Below, piece by piece: positions 44,184-52,254 of a stretch of 64,000 bases of DNA. Position 1 is the stretch's first letter; the number at the start of each line of letters is the position of its first letter. Origin of the DNA: Oscillospiraceae bacterium. Its GTDB lineage: Bacteria; Bacillota; Clostridia; Oscillospirales; Ruminococcaceae. Where the stretch lies: contig JAFUWN010000005.1 in the NCBI GenBank assembly GCA_017483465.1, positions 62,001 to 126,000 of the forward strand, given 5' to 3'. The notes below the pieces were generated by a model. The model had not been told where the DNA came from, made no database searches, and saw only the letters and a program-made list of their open reading frames with translations. The position numbers and the translations under genes were made by a program.

Positions 44184-44810
44184 ATGAAAAAAGCTATGAC
44201 CCTCTCTTATGAAGTCGGCAATAACCTCTATATCAATATCACAAATCAATGCTCCTGCAACTGCTCGTTCTGCATTCGCAAAAATGATGACGGTGCTTAT
44301 GGCTCTGATCCGCTCTGGCTCGATCATGAACCCTCTATGTCTGAAATGCAAAATGATCTCAGTCAGCGTGATCTTTCCCAATATCAGGAACTTGTCTTCT
44401 GCGGCTACGGTGAACCGACTATGAGACTCGATTTCGCCTGCGATCTCGCTCACTGGCTCAAGCAAACCAATCCTGCTCTCTGCCTCCGCTTAAATACCAA
44501 CGGCCTCGCTGATATTTATTCCCCCTCTGAAAAAGGCTCTTCTGCCGATCTGGTTTCCCAATGCTTTGATAAAGTCTCTGTCAGCCTCAACGGGGGCGAT
44601 TCTGATACTTATCTCCGTGTGACCAATCCTAAAAACCGGCCTGATCATGCTTATCATACTATGCTCCGGTTCGCTCAGACCTGCAAACAAAACGGCCTTG
44701 ATACCTGCTTTACCGTTGTCGATGTCATCTCTCCCGATGAAATCCGGCTCGCTCAGGAAGTGGCCGATACTCTGCAAATCCCGCTCCATGTCCGGAACTA
44801 TATTTCCTGA
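44184..44810 (+). CDS. Radical SAM protein, TatD-linked type
   Basis: This 208-residue protein has the 4Fe-4S motif CSCNCSFC (CxxxCxxC) near residue 24, FCGYGEPTMR and RLNTNGLADI, then a shortened core ending in VRNYIS. Its size and pattern match the small radical SAM proteins usually linked to or fused with TatD nucleases; no tatD is seen nearby. The reaction is unknown. The ATG at 44184 follows AAAAAGGATG; an upstream ATG at 44175 overlaps that site. A strong terminator follows. Confidence 0.82.
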   Translation: MKKAMTLSYEVGNNLYINITNQCSCNCSFCIRKNDDGAYGSDPLWLDHEPSMSEMQNDLSQRDLSQYQELVFCGYGEPTMRLDFACDLAHWLKQTNPALCLRLNTNGLADIYSPSEKGSSADLVSQCFDKVSVSLNGGDSDTYLRVTNPKNRPDHAYHTMLRFAQTCKQNGLDTCFTVVDVISPDEIRLAQEVADTLQIPLHVRNYIS

Positions 44811-44830
44811 CTTATCAGCATATTCTATAA

Positions 44831-44869
44831 AAATCAGCATTCTGCTTTGTGCAGTCTGCTGATTTTTTT
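44831..44869 (+). terminator. Terminator separating the core genes from the phage-derived module
   Basis: AAATCAGCA / TGCTGATTT (44831-44839 and 44857-44865) with an inner CTGC/GCAG pairing, followed by TTTTG and a T-rich tail. Confidence 0.85.
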
Positions 44870-44923
44870 GTTTTTTCATCAAAACTTTTCAAAACTTGTA
44901 CTCTTCCGTACATTTTTTCCCTT

Positions 44924-44942
44924 TTTCACGCTGTTAGTGAAA
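44924..44942 (+). promoter_or_regulatory. Small inverted repeat over the module's first ribosome-binding site
   Basis: TTTCAC-GCTGTTA-GTGAAA (44924-44929 and 44937-44942), ending at AAGGAGG of the terminase small subunit gene. It could be a repressor site or an RNA hairpin that limits ribosome access. No consensus -35/-10 pair was found between the terminator and this point. Confidence 0.4.
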
Positions 44943-44957
44943 GGAGGTCGCTCTCTT

Positions 44958-45269
44958 ATGAGTAAAAAATCAGATACGCAGCTCGTCATTGACGGCCTTA
45001 AAAAATTAGCTTTCGGAAAAGTCAATGATGCTGTTACCCTTGCATTCGCTGAAGAGATTCCGCCCCCTGAACTCCTCGCTAAAATGCGGCTGTTCAATAT
45101 CTCCTCCGTCAAACGGGTCAAAGGCGGCGGCGTGGAAGTCCAGTTCTTCGACAGACAAAAGGCTCTCGAAAAACTCTACGAATATGCCCTCGCCAATCAG
45201 AACGGCAAAATTTCTGAAAGCCTTCTGAAAGCACTTTCCGATTCCGGAGCTGATGACCTTGCTGTTTGA
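44958..45269 (+). CDS. Phage terminase small subunit-like protein
   Basis: This 103-residue protein starts MSKKSDTQLVIDGLKKLAFG, with KVNDAVTLAF and GGGVEVQFFDRQKALEKLYE. The last motif (a DRxKALExL helix) is typical of small terminase subunits of the PBSX/XtmA type. Small subunits recognise phage DNA and load the large subunit. It is at the short end for the family, and the N-terminal HTH is weak. The ATG at 44958 follows AAGGAGG. It overlaps the large subunit gene by 17 bases. Confidence 0.72.
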   Translation: MSKKSDTQLVIDGLKKLAFGKVNDAVTLAFAEEIPPPELLAKMRLFNISSVKRVKGGGVEVQFFDRQKALEKLYEYALANQNGKISESLLKALSDSGADDLAV

Positions 45270-46506
45270 TGCTTTCTCCCAAAAACAAAGACTCGCTCTC
45301 CAATGGTGGGCTTTGCCGGATTACTGTCATTTTGATGCCATTATCTGTGACGGGGCTGTCAGAAGCGGCAAAACATTTTCCATGTCCCTCAGTTTCGTCT
45401 GCTGGGCAATGACACATTTTCAGAACACTTCTTTTGCAATCTGCGGCAAAACTATCACATCTGCTGAACGCAACCTCATCCGTCCGCTCGTCTTTCTCCT
45501 TCAGGATGCCGGCTTTCATGTCAAAGAATCCCTCAGCAAACATTATCTTGATATTACAGCTGTCGGAATTACTAACCGCTTTTATCTCTTCGGCGGCAAA
45601 GATGAAAGCTCTGCTTCTATGATTCAGGGCATGACGCTCGGCGGTGTCCTCTTTGATGAAGTCGTTCTTATGCCCCGTTCTTTTGTGGAACAGGCTGTTG
45701 CAAGATGCTCTCTCTCCCGTGCGAAGCTCTGGTTTAACTGCAACCCCGAAAACCCTTACCATTGGTTCTATCAGGAATGGATTCTGAAAAAAGATTCCAA
45801 AAATGCTCTCTATCTCCATTTCACTATGGACGACAACCCCTCTCTTTCCCCGGAAGTCAAAGAACGCTATCAACGCATGTATGCAGGTGTATTCTATGAC
45901 AGATTCGTTCTCGGAAAATGGACAGTCTCCGAAGGCGTTGTCTATCCGATGTTTGATCAGAAACAACATGTCGTTCATGTTCTTCCCGATTCTTTTTCCC
46001 GTTATGTCCTTTCCTGTGACTACGGCACGGTTAACCCCACTTCTGTCGGACTCTGGGGCGAATCTGACGGCATCTGGTACAGAATCAAAGAATATTACTA
46101 CGATTCCCGCAAAGAAGGCATTCAGAAAACCGATGAAGAACATTATACTGCTCTCGAACTCCTGGCCGGTTCCCTCCCTGTTGAATGCATTATTGTTGAC
46201 CCTTCGGCGGCCAGTTTTATCGCCTGTATCCGTTCCCATCAGAAATTCAAAGTCATCAAGGCTCAGAATGATGTGCTTTCCGGTATCCAGCATGTCAGCG
46301 ATATGCTCTCCAAAAACAAACTTCTCTTTCATGACTCCTGTCATGATATTCTCAGAGAATTTACGCAGTACTGCTGGGATTCCGGCTCGGTCAAAGATTC
46401 TCCTAAAAAAGAATCCGATCATGCAATGGATGATATGCGTTATTTTGTCAGTACTATCCTTTTCGGCAGATCAGACAGTTTCTTTGCTGTCTCTCTCAAA
46501 CGCTGA
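45253..46506 (+). CDS. Phage terminase large subunit
   Basis: This 417-residue packaging motor has the Walker A motif CDGAVRSGKTFSMSL (residues about 31-45), Walker B GVLFDEVVL and a C-terminal RNase H-like nuclease with three acidic sites: LSCDYGTVNPTS, IIVDPSAASF and DHAMDDMRYFV. All catalytic residues appear intact, so it could package DNA. It belongs to the terminase-3/PBSX type. It starts inside the small subunit gene. Codon use matches the neighbouring chromosomal genes, including pyrimidine-rich silent sites. Confidence 0.92.
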   Translation: MTLLFDAFSQKQRLALQWWALPDYCHFDAIICDGAVRSGKTFSMSLSFVCWAMTHFQNTSFAICGKTITSAERNLIRPLVFLLQDAGFHVKESLSKHYLDITAVGITNRFYLFGGKDESSASMIQGMTLGGVLFDEVVLMPRSFVEQAVARCSLSRAKLWFNCNPENPYHWFYQEWILKKDSKNALYLHFTMDDNPSLSPEVKERYQRMYAGVFYDRFVLGKWTVSEGVVYPMFDQKQHVVHVLPDSFSRYVLSCDYGTVNPTSVGLWGESDGIWYRIKEYYYDSRKEGIQKTDEEHYTALELLAGSLPVECIIVDPSAASFIACIRSHQKFKVIKAQNDVLSGIQHVSDMLSKNKLLFHDSCHDILREFTQYCWDSGSVKDSPKKESDHAMDDMRYFVSTILFGRSDSFFAVSLKR

Positions 46507-46535
46507 TCTTTATCAGAAAGGAGTGATTTCTCTTT

Positions 46536-47648
46536 ATGCACCCGGAAAAAAATTCCCTTCTCCCTGCTGTGCAAACCGCAGGTTCCCGTTCTGTCTATGA
46601 CTTTCCTGTCTATCTCTATTCTTATGACCTGTTCGATAAAGTCCGCAGAACTGTCCCCATTATCGATGCCGCTGTCTCTAAACTCATCCGGCTGATCGGT
46701 TCTTTTCAAATCCGGTGTTCTGATCAGAAACAACAGCAGGCTCTTGACAATTTCTTCCGCAATGTTCCGGTAGGCCTCACAGGGCAGTCTGTCTACAGCT
46801 TTCTTGATTCCTATCTTGACAGCCTGCTGATTTACGGAAACGCTGTCGGTGAAATCGTGCTCGATCAGAAAAATTCCTATATCGCCGGTCTCTGGAACGG
46901 CAATATTGCCGATATTGCTGTTGTTCCCGGTTCTTCTCCTATGGAACGCCAGTATTTCCTGCATACGCAGGACGGCGACCGGCTTCTCCCTCATCCTGAC
47001 CGGATTCTCTTTTCCGCTCTCAAACCGCCAAGCGGCGGCATTTACGGCATTTCCCTCCTCCAGGGCATTCCGGCTCTTGCCGATATTCTGCTCAGAATCT
47101 ATGAATCTGTCGGCCAGAATTTCGACAGGGCAGGCAATATCCGCTATGCTGTCACGTATAAACCCTCAGATTCTTCCGATTTTGCTTATGCAAAAGAACG
47201 TGCCGAAACAATTGCTCAGGAATGGTCCGCCGGTATGCAGGCTGCTAAATGCGGTGAAATCCGGGATTTTGTCTCTGTCGGTGATATTGATATCAAAGTC
47301 ATCGGTGCAGATTCTGAAATGCCTTCTACAGAAATTCCCGTCCGGCAGCTTCTGGAACAAATCCTTTCCAAACTTTCTGTTCCGCCTTTCCTGCTCGGAC
47401 TCAGCTGGTCTTCTACCGAACGCATGTCTGTGCAGCAGGCTGATATTCTCACTTCCGAACTGGAATATTACCGCCGTCTCCTTGAACCTGTTATCCGGAA
47501 AATTGCCCTTGCTTTTCTTCAGCTCAACGGTTCGTTCTCTGAAGTTTCCATTCTCTGGGATCATATCAACCTTCAGGACGAAATTGAACTTGCTCAGGCA
47601 AGACTTTATTCTGCTCAGGCTCAGGAAATCGAACAAAATCTTAATTAA
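46536..47648 (+). CDS. Phage portal protein
   Basis: This 370-residue protein carries the portal-family core: YSYDLFDKVRRTVPIIDAAV, IYGNAVGEIVLD, SGGIYGISLLQGI and LSVPPFLLGLSWSSTERMSV. It ends in a helical C-terminus (LAQARLYSAQAQEIEQNL). Portals form the dodecameric ring through which the terminase packs DNA. It is shorter than many portals (450-500), lacking the long C-terminal barrel. The ATG follows AAAGGAG. Confidence 0.88.
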   Translation: MHPEKNSLLPAVQTAGSRSVYDFPVYLYSYDLFDKVRRTVPIIDAAVSKLIRLIGSFQIRCSDQKQQQALDNFFRNVPVGLTGQSVYSFLDSYLDSLLIYGNAVGEIVLDQKNSYIAGLWNGNIADIAVVPGSSPMERQYFLHTQDGDRLLPHPDRILFSALKPPSGGIYGISLLQGIPALADILLRIYESVGQNFDRAGNIRYAVTYKPSDSSDFAYAKERAETIAQEWSAGMQAAKCGEIRDFVSVGDIDIKVIGADSEMPSTEIPVRQLLEQILSKLSVPPFLLGLSWSSTERMSVQQADILTSELEYYRRLLEPVIRKIALAFLQLNGSFSEVSILWDHINLQDEIELAQARLYSAQAQEIEQNLN

Positions 47649-47674
47649 TCCCTTTCACATGGAGGTATCTTTTT

Positions 47675-48652
47675 ATGTATCAGTATGAAACAATCAAACT
47701 CGAAAAAGGCATGTATCATCTCACCAACAAGAGCTTTTTGCAGGCTCTGGAAGATGCTGACCCGTCTTCTTTCTATCATAATTCTCCTCTTGCCAAACTC
47801 GATGCTTACGAACGTCAGCTCAAACGCTTTGATATTCATGTTTCCGGCGGAAACTGCGACAGAGTTGAAAAATTCTTCACTACTACCGAAAGTGCCGTAT
47901 TATTCCCTGAATTTGTCCGCCGTGCCGTCATGCAGGGAATGGAAGAATCTGTGCTTCCGCAGATTACTGCCGCTGTTTCCCGATGCGATTCCAATCGTTA
48001 TCAGGGCTGTGACCTGACCGATACGGCAAGCTATACCACAACCAATGCCGGCTCTGCTCTGCCTGTTTCTTCCATTCTGGAAAGTTCTTCCGTCATTACT
48101 CTGGAAAAATACGGCAGAAATATTCGGGCTTCTTATGAAGCGATCCGTCAGCAGAGACTTGACGTATTCGCTCTCATGCTCCGCAGAATCGGCCGCCGCC
48201 TTGCCGATTCCGTTACTTCCAAGGCTGTCACTGTCCTCAAAACTTCCGCCAACAATTCTTCCAAAATTACAGTTGCTGCCAATTCTCTGGACTATTCCAA
48301 TCTGGCTGCCCTGTACGGGAATTTCACTAACTTCAACATGAAAGCAATGCTGGCTGCTCCTGCGATTATGGCTAAAATCCTCGTTATGAACCAGATGATT
48401 GAAACTTCTTCCCAGGATGTGACAGAAATCCGCCTGCCGTTCGGCACCAAACTCATCAACTGTCCTCAGCTGGATAATAACACCATCCTCGGCATTGATA
48501 CGGATTTTGCTCTGGAACAGATTCAGAGCAGTGACATCATCCTGGAAACCGACAAGCTCATTGACAATCAGCTTGATTCTATTACGGTTTCTGTCAATAT
48601 CTCCTTCCGCACGCTCATGACCGATGCTGTCAAAATGATTGCTCTGACCTGA
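47675..48652 (+). CDS. Phage major capsid protein
   Basis: This 325-residue protein has features of HK97-fold capsid proteins: a central NAGSALPVSSILESSSVITL region, a helical RQQRLDVFALMLRRIGRRLA spine, AMLAAPAIMAKILVMNQMI and an ending in ISFRTLMTDAVKMIAL. It has no long cleavable delta domain at the N-terminus. It lies between portal and protease genes, an order reversed from the usual portal-protease-capsid. The ATG follows ATGGAGG. Confidence 0.78.
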   Translation: MYQYETIKLEKGMYHLTNKSFLQALEDADPSSFYHNSPLAKLDAYERQLKRFDIHVSGGNCDRVEKFFTTTESAVLFPEFVRRAVMQGMEESVLPQITAAVSRCDSNRYQGCDLTDTASYTTTNAGSALPVSSILESSSVITLEKYGRNIRASYEAIRQQRLDVFALMLRRIGRRLADSVTSKAVTVLKTSANNSSKITVAANSLDYSNLAALYGNFTNFNMKAMLAAPAIMAKILVMNQMIETSSQDVTEIRLPFGTKLINCPQLDNNTILGIDTDFALEQIQSSDIILETDKLIDNQLDSITVSVNISFRTLMTDAVKMIALT

Positions 48653-48723
48653 TTTTTGCAGAGAGATTCTTTCTCTCTGCTCTCCTGATTTATTTTATCT
48701 TACTATGAAAGGACTGTCAGCTT

Positions 48724-49530
48724 ATGACACCTATTGAAAAAATCAATCAATTTACACGCCGGGAACTTTCCGAAGAGGAAGTCTATCTTTTTGATATTAT
48801 CCTCTGTGACAATGATATTGACAGAGATCTGGAGTGTTTCTCTGAAAATGCCCTTGCTCAGATGCAGAAACTCTTTATCGGCAAAACCGGTATTTTTGAT
48901 CATAATCTCCAGTCTGCCGGACAAACTGCAAGAATCTATGATACCGAACTTGTCAGATCTCCGGATCAGAAAACCAAAGACGGCAGAACTCTGCTTTCTC
49001 TCAAAGCACATGCCTATATGATCCGCACAGATTCCAATCTTGATTTTATCAAAGAAATCGATGCCGGTATCAAAAAAGAAGTCAGTGTTTCCTGCTCTGC
49101 CGGAAAACGGCTTTGTTCTGTCTGCGGTACTGATAAAGCTCAGTCCTGCTGCAATCATATCGCCGGTAAAAAATACGGTCAGAAATCCTGCTATACAATC
49201 CTGGAAGATATTCAGGATGCCTATGAATGGAGCTTTGTTGCCGTTCCTGCTCAGCCTGCTGCCGGAGTTACCAAATATTTCAAAAACGCTTCTTCTTCCG
49301 CTCCTGATACGGAACTCTCCGAACTCCTCAGCGATCTCGAACAGCAGACACGCTCCGAAGTGCTTGCTCTGTGCAGAAATCAGTCTCAGGAACCTGTTTC
49401 CAAAGCTCTCTGTATCGCTGCCGAAAAAATGGACCTCCGTGAACTCGTTCAGTTTAAAAAATCCCTGATCGAACAGGAACACTCTCTCAGTCAGGCCGCT
49501 GTACAGCTTGCCGATTTCCGTCAGAAATAA
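48724..49530 (+). CDS. Putative prohead protease (XkdF-like) with a cysteine cluster
   Basis: This 268-residue protein starts with IEKINQFTRRELSEEEVYLF and contains a FDHNLQSAGQTARIYDTEL segment, an IKKEVSVSCSAGK strand and EWSFVAVPAQPAAGVTKYF. The order matches XkdF-type head maturation proteases. A cluster of cysteines and a histidine (CSVCGTDKAQSCCNHIAG, then SC) follows the presumed serine-site strand and could bind a metal. It also has a helical C-terminal tail that could act as a scaffold. A classic Ser-His-Asp triad was not confirmed. Confidence 0.6.
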   Translation: MTPIEKINQFTRRELSEEEVYLFDIILCDNDIDRDLECFSENALAQMQKLFIGKTGIFDHNLQSAGQTARIYDTELVRSPDQKTKDGRTLLSLKAHAYMIRTDSNLDFIKEIDAGIKKEVSVSCSAGKRLCSVCGTDKAQSCCNHIAGKKYGQKSCYTILEDIQDAYEWSFVAVPAQPAAGVTKYFKNASSSAPDTELSELLSDLEQQTRSEVLALCRNQSQEPVSKALCIAAEKMDLRELVQFKKSLIEQEHSLSQAAVQLADFRQK

Positions 49531-49569
49531 TCTTTTCTTCCCTATTCCCTGTAAAGGAGGTTCTGCTTT

Positions 49570-49926
49570 ATGGATATGCAGATGATCTATTCTCTTTTCC
49601 GGCTCTTCTCCGGTGAACAGGATGCCGAAACGTATATGCCCCTTCTGCTTACTTCTGTCGAAGAAGTGAAAACCTGCCTGAAAAATTCCGAAGATATTCA
49701 GGAAATCCGGCTTTGCTATCTCGCTGCCGCTGTTGCCAATCTCCGTTATACACAGCTGTACGGAGCCAGAGAAAAAGCTCTTGCCACGTATGCCGGCAAT
49801 CTTTCAAGCGAATCTGACCTCTCCCATCAGATTCGCTTTGCCGAACAGCTTGTCAATTCTTATAAAGCTCTCTGTTCTGACCTGCTCAAAGAACAGAATT
49901 TCTTCTTCTTCGGTGTCAGGGGGTGA
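49570..49926 (+). CDS. Head-tail connector-like protein
   Basis: This 118-residue, all-helical protein is placed where phage connector (gp6/YqbG-like) genes lie. YLAAAVANLRYTQLYGAREK resembles the central helix of that family. Assignment is mainly by position, length and predicted helix content. The ATG follows AAAGGAGG, and the stop overlaps the next frame. Confidence 0.45.
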   Translation: MDMQMIYSLFRLFSGEQDAETYMPLLLTSVEEVKTCLKNSEDIQEIRLCYLAAAVANLRYTQLYGAREKALATYAGNLSSESDLSHQIRFAEQLVNSYKALCSDLLKEQNFFFFGVRG

Positions 49927-49931
49927 AGCTC

Positions 49932-50357
49932 ATGAACGAATTACTCACCCTCTTTCTTGCTCTTCTCAAAAATCAGCAGAATTCTTCCCGTTTTGAAGTC
50001 TGTTCCTCGTTTGATGCTGTTCCGGTCTCTTCCAAATCCCGGAAATTATTTGTTGTCGTTTCTCCCGAATCTATGAAACTCAGTCAGCCGTTTTCCGGTT
50101 CTTCCGGGCAGATCGCCCCGTTTACGGCTGATTTCCGCTTCTATGTCCTCGCCCCGATGACAACGCCTTCTGAACAGCTTCTGCAATTTTTCTATTCTGT
50201 TCTTGTGCCTGCTCTGCATGACGAAAACTGTTTCCTCTATGAGATGCAGGCCGATGCCCCCAAAGCAGATTATAAACTTCAGAAACTTGTTTATTCTGCT
50301 GTATTCCGTATCAAAGGCCTTTGGATGCCGGACAGTCAGGAGGCTGAAACTCTATGA
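49932..50357 (+). CDS. Phage structural protein, minor connector or tail-terminator-like
   Basis: This 141-residue protein starts at the ATG at 49932, six bases after AGGGGGTG; a GTG at 49923 overlaps that site. Not recognised by motif. It is a mixed alpha/beta protein (SRKLFVVVSPESMKLSQPF, then FTADFRFYVLAPMTTPSEQL), the fold style of small head-completion or tail-terminator proteins. It overlaps the following gene by four bases (ATGA). Confidence 0.4.
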   Translation: MNELLTLFLALLKNQQNSSRFEVCSSFDAVPVSSKSRKLFVVVSPESMKLSQPFSGSSGQIAPFTADFRFYVLAPMTTPSEQLLQFFYSVLVPALHDENCFLYEMQADAPKADYKLQKLVYSAVFRIKGLWMPDSQEAETL

Positions 50358-50743
50358 GCTATCTGATTCAGAAACGCAAGTATTTCCCTGTTACTTTTGA
50401 TACTCTGACAATCTTTCTTTCCGATTATCAGATTTCCGGAAGCAGTACCCTCAAAGAATCCTGTACAGCAGACGGTTCTGCTGTACTGACTGCATACTGG
50501 AAACAGGGCAGCCGCCTTAAATTAAAAGGCAAACTCTCTCCCGATCTTTCTCCTGAACAGGTGCTCCTGCATCTGCTGCAAAATATGCTGACTCCCCAGA
50601 CTTTTACTCTCGGCAGTCTCTCGTTTTCCAATGCCAGACTCTGCGGCTATACACTCGCTGAACAGCAGGACACACCCGAATTATCTTTATTATTCTACTG
50701 TCCTGAAGCTCCCTCTCTGATACAGGAGGAACCTTCCGCATGA
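50354..50743 (+). CDS. Phage structural protein, unknown role
   Basis: This 129-residue protein starts at an ATG that overlaps the preceding stop and ends in a four-base overlap with the next gene. It is beta-rich (TFDTLTIFLSDYQISGSSTL, then FTLGSLSFSNARLCGYTLAE). This would fit a small tail or baseplate-type component, but no family was recognised. Placing it in the module rests on coupling and shared orientation. Confidence 0.4.
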   Translation: MSYLIQKRKYFPVTFDTLTIFLSDYQISGSSTLKESCTADGSAVLTAYWKQGSRLKLKGKLSPDLSPEQVLLHLLQNMLTPQTFTLGSLSFSNARLCGYTLAEQQDTPELSLLFYCPEAPSLIQEEPSA

Positions 50744-51663
50744 ATCAGAATCTAACTCTTTATCTGTTCGGCAATCAGGCCGCTGTCAGAATTGTTCCCT
50801 GTCTTTCGTTTTCTCTGGAACGGGAGGCCTATACGCCTTTTGAATCCGTAACGGCTGAGTTCCTTTCTGACCGGTCTGATTATTCCAATATAGAACGGCT
50901 TGCAATTTACCGTGACCAGGAACAAATCTTTTTTGGTCTTGCCGATTCTGTTCAGCAATATCATAAAAATCATCTTTCTTTTGTCAGAATTACTTCCCGG
51001 AGTTTTCCCTCCCTTCTTACTCAGAACGAACTGGAACCCGGTCTGCACAGTAACCTGACAATTGCTTCCCTGATGACAGACTTCTATCAGTTCCCGCAGA
51101 TCACGTATGAAAATTTTTCCGGAACAGGTTATATTTTCGTCAAATCCGGCAATACTATGTGGGACGGTGTTGTCAGCTTCGGCTATAAACTCACAGGACA
51201 TTACCCTTATATCCAGCATAATCATATCTGCCTTTCTGCTCCGCAGGACAGTACACCCCTGCAATTTTCAGAATCTCAGGTTCTGGAATACGGCTCCTGT
51301 CTGGATACTACCAAACTGATCAGCCATTATCATATGGAAGACATCAACGGCACTCCTGACAGCTACAGTCAGGCAAATCCGGCAGCAGCAGCTTTTTCTA
51401 TTGTCCGCCATAAACAAATCCCTTTTGACCGCTCTTTTCTTCACGACCCTGATGATGCTCTCACGTTCCGGAACCTCTATTCCCGAAGAGGCAGTCAGGC
51501 AGATTATCTTGTCTACTCTGGATTTCAGAACGAACTGATCGGCCAGAAATTCTCTTTCGGCAATCTATTCCAGAATCAGACAATCTGCCGTGTCAGAACC
51601 ACATTCGGACAAAACGGATTCCGTACCAAACTCTGGAGCTATCATGACGGATTTTATCCTTAA
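50740..51663 (+). CDS. Tail-hub or late-control-D-like protein
   Basis: This 307-residue protein begins MNQNLTLYLFGNQAAVRIVP, followed by TAEFLSDRSDYSNIERLAIY. A central block (HSNLTIASLMTDFYQFPQIT, FVKSGNTMWDGVVSFGYKLT) echoes the XkdQ/gpD baseplate hub of PBSX-like phages, which forms the spike base. It is the last clear gene of the module. A hub with no tube, sheath or tape measure nearby is odd, so it may have another structural role. Confidence in the family is moderate. Confidence 0.5.
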   Translation: MNQNLTLYLFGNQAAVRIVPCLSFSLEREAYTPFESVTAEFLSDRSDYSNIERLAIYRDQEQIFFGLADSVQQYHKNHLSFVRITSRSFPSLLTQNELEPGLHSNLTIASLMTDFYQFPQITYENFSGTGYIFVKSGNTMWDGVVSFGYKLTGHYPYIQHNHICLSAPQDSTPLQFSESQVLEYGSCLDTTKLISHYHMEDINGTPDSYSQANPAAAAFSIVRHKQIPFDRSFLHDPDDALTFRNLYSRRGSQADYLVYSGFQNELIGQKFSFGNLFQNQTICRVRTTFGQNGFRTKLWSYHDGFYP

Positions 51664-51727
51664 CAATTCCAGCCGCTGCACGGCTGTTTCTATACAGCAT
51701 ATCCATCCAGCCGCAGCTTCCGGATGA
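51644..51727 (+). CDS. Possible 27-residue protein overlapping the hub gene
   Basis: ATG at 51644, five bases after GGAG, overlaps the hub gene by 20 bases and reads MTDFILNNSSRCTAVSIQHI then HPAAASG and stop. An ATGA at 51724-51727 begins another short frame. The tight overlap copies the style of the preceding genes, so this may be a tiny gene or the stump of a deleted one. Confidence 0.3.
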   Translation: MTDFILNNSSRCTAVSIQHIHPAAASG

Positions 51728-51764
51728 GGTGCAGAAGATTCCCGAACTTCCGGCCGGATATGCC

Positions 51765-51807
51765 AAATGTCTCTTTACTGTCAGATACAGTAAAGAGACA
51801 TTTTTTT
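51765..51807 (+). terminator. Terminator closing the phage-derived module
   Basis: 16-bp perfect arms AAATGTCTCTTTACTG / CAGTAAAGAGACATTT (51765-51780 and 51788-51803) with a 7-base loop, then a T-run. It stands between the module and the convergent spoVS. Confidence 0.92.
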
Positions 51808-51868
51808 ATCTCAATAAAAAGCAGCCGCTTCTGCAAACAGAATCAGCTGCTGTCATTTTTTACTTTTC

Positions 51869-52129
51869 TTATCTGGGCTCGCAGATCAGCTTAATTGCTG
51901 TACGGTCTTCACCATCAATCTGAATGCTGGTAAATGCCGGAATGCAAATCAGGTCAATGCCGATGGGAGCAAGATATCCTCTTGCTACTGCAATGGACTT
52001 GATTGCCTGATTGGCAGCACCTGCCCCGACTGCCTGAATTTCTACATTCTTGTTTTCACGGATGACACCTGCAATAGCACCTGCTACAGAATTAGGAACA
52101 GAACGGGAAGATACTTTTAAGACTTCCAT
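51869..52129 (-). CDS. spoVS: Stage V sporulation protein S
   Basis: This 86-residue Alba-fold protein reads MEVLKVSSRSVPNSVAGAIA and continues with NKNVEIQAVGAGAANQAIKS, nearly invariant in the family. SpoVS influences spore coat formation and septation timing and probably binds nucleic acid. The ATG at 52129 has GGAGG seven bases upstream. It is next to ymdB, as in Bacillus. Confidence 0.97.
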   Translation of the reverse strand: MEVLKVSSRSVPNSVAGAIAGVIRENKNVEIQAVGAGAANQAIKSIAVARGYLAPIGIDLICIPAFTSIQIDGEDRTAIKLICEPR

Positions 52130-52203
52130 AAAAAAACCTCCTGCATAGATTAAATAATAATATAATTTAGTAAACGAAAACATGATGAATTGTCTCCGCT
52201 TCT

Positions 52204-52232
52204 ATTATACTACATTCTTTTTCAAATTGCAA
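52204..52232 (-). promoter_or_regulatory. spoVS promoter
   Basis: On the minus strand, TTGCAA (52227-52232) is 17 bases from TATAAT (52204-52209). The leader is about 70 bases. Confidence 0.7.
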
Positions 52233-52254
52233 TAGTTTTTTGAAATTTTGTGAA

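Noticed and set aside
44811-44957. Attachment site at the left edge of the phage module
   Set aside because: No direct repeat shared with the 51.66-51.87 kb edge was noticed; a tool search would be needed to exclude short att cores.
51729-51923. 64-residue plus-strand frame after the module
   Set aside because: It runs through a strong terminator and is antisense to spoVS; only the first short frames could be residual coding.
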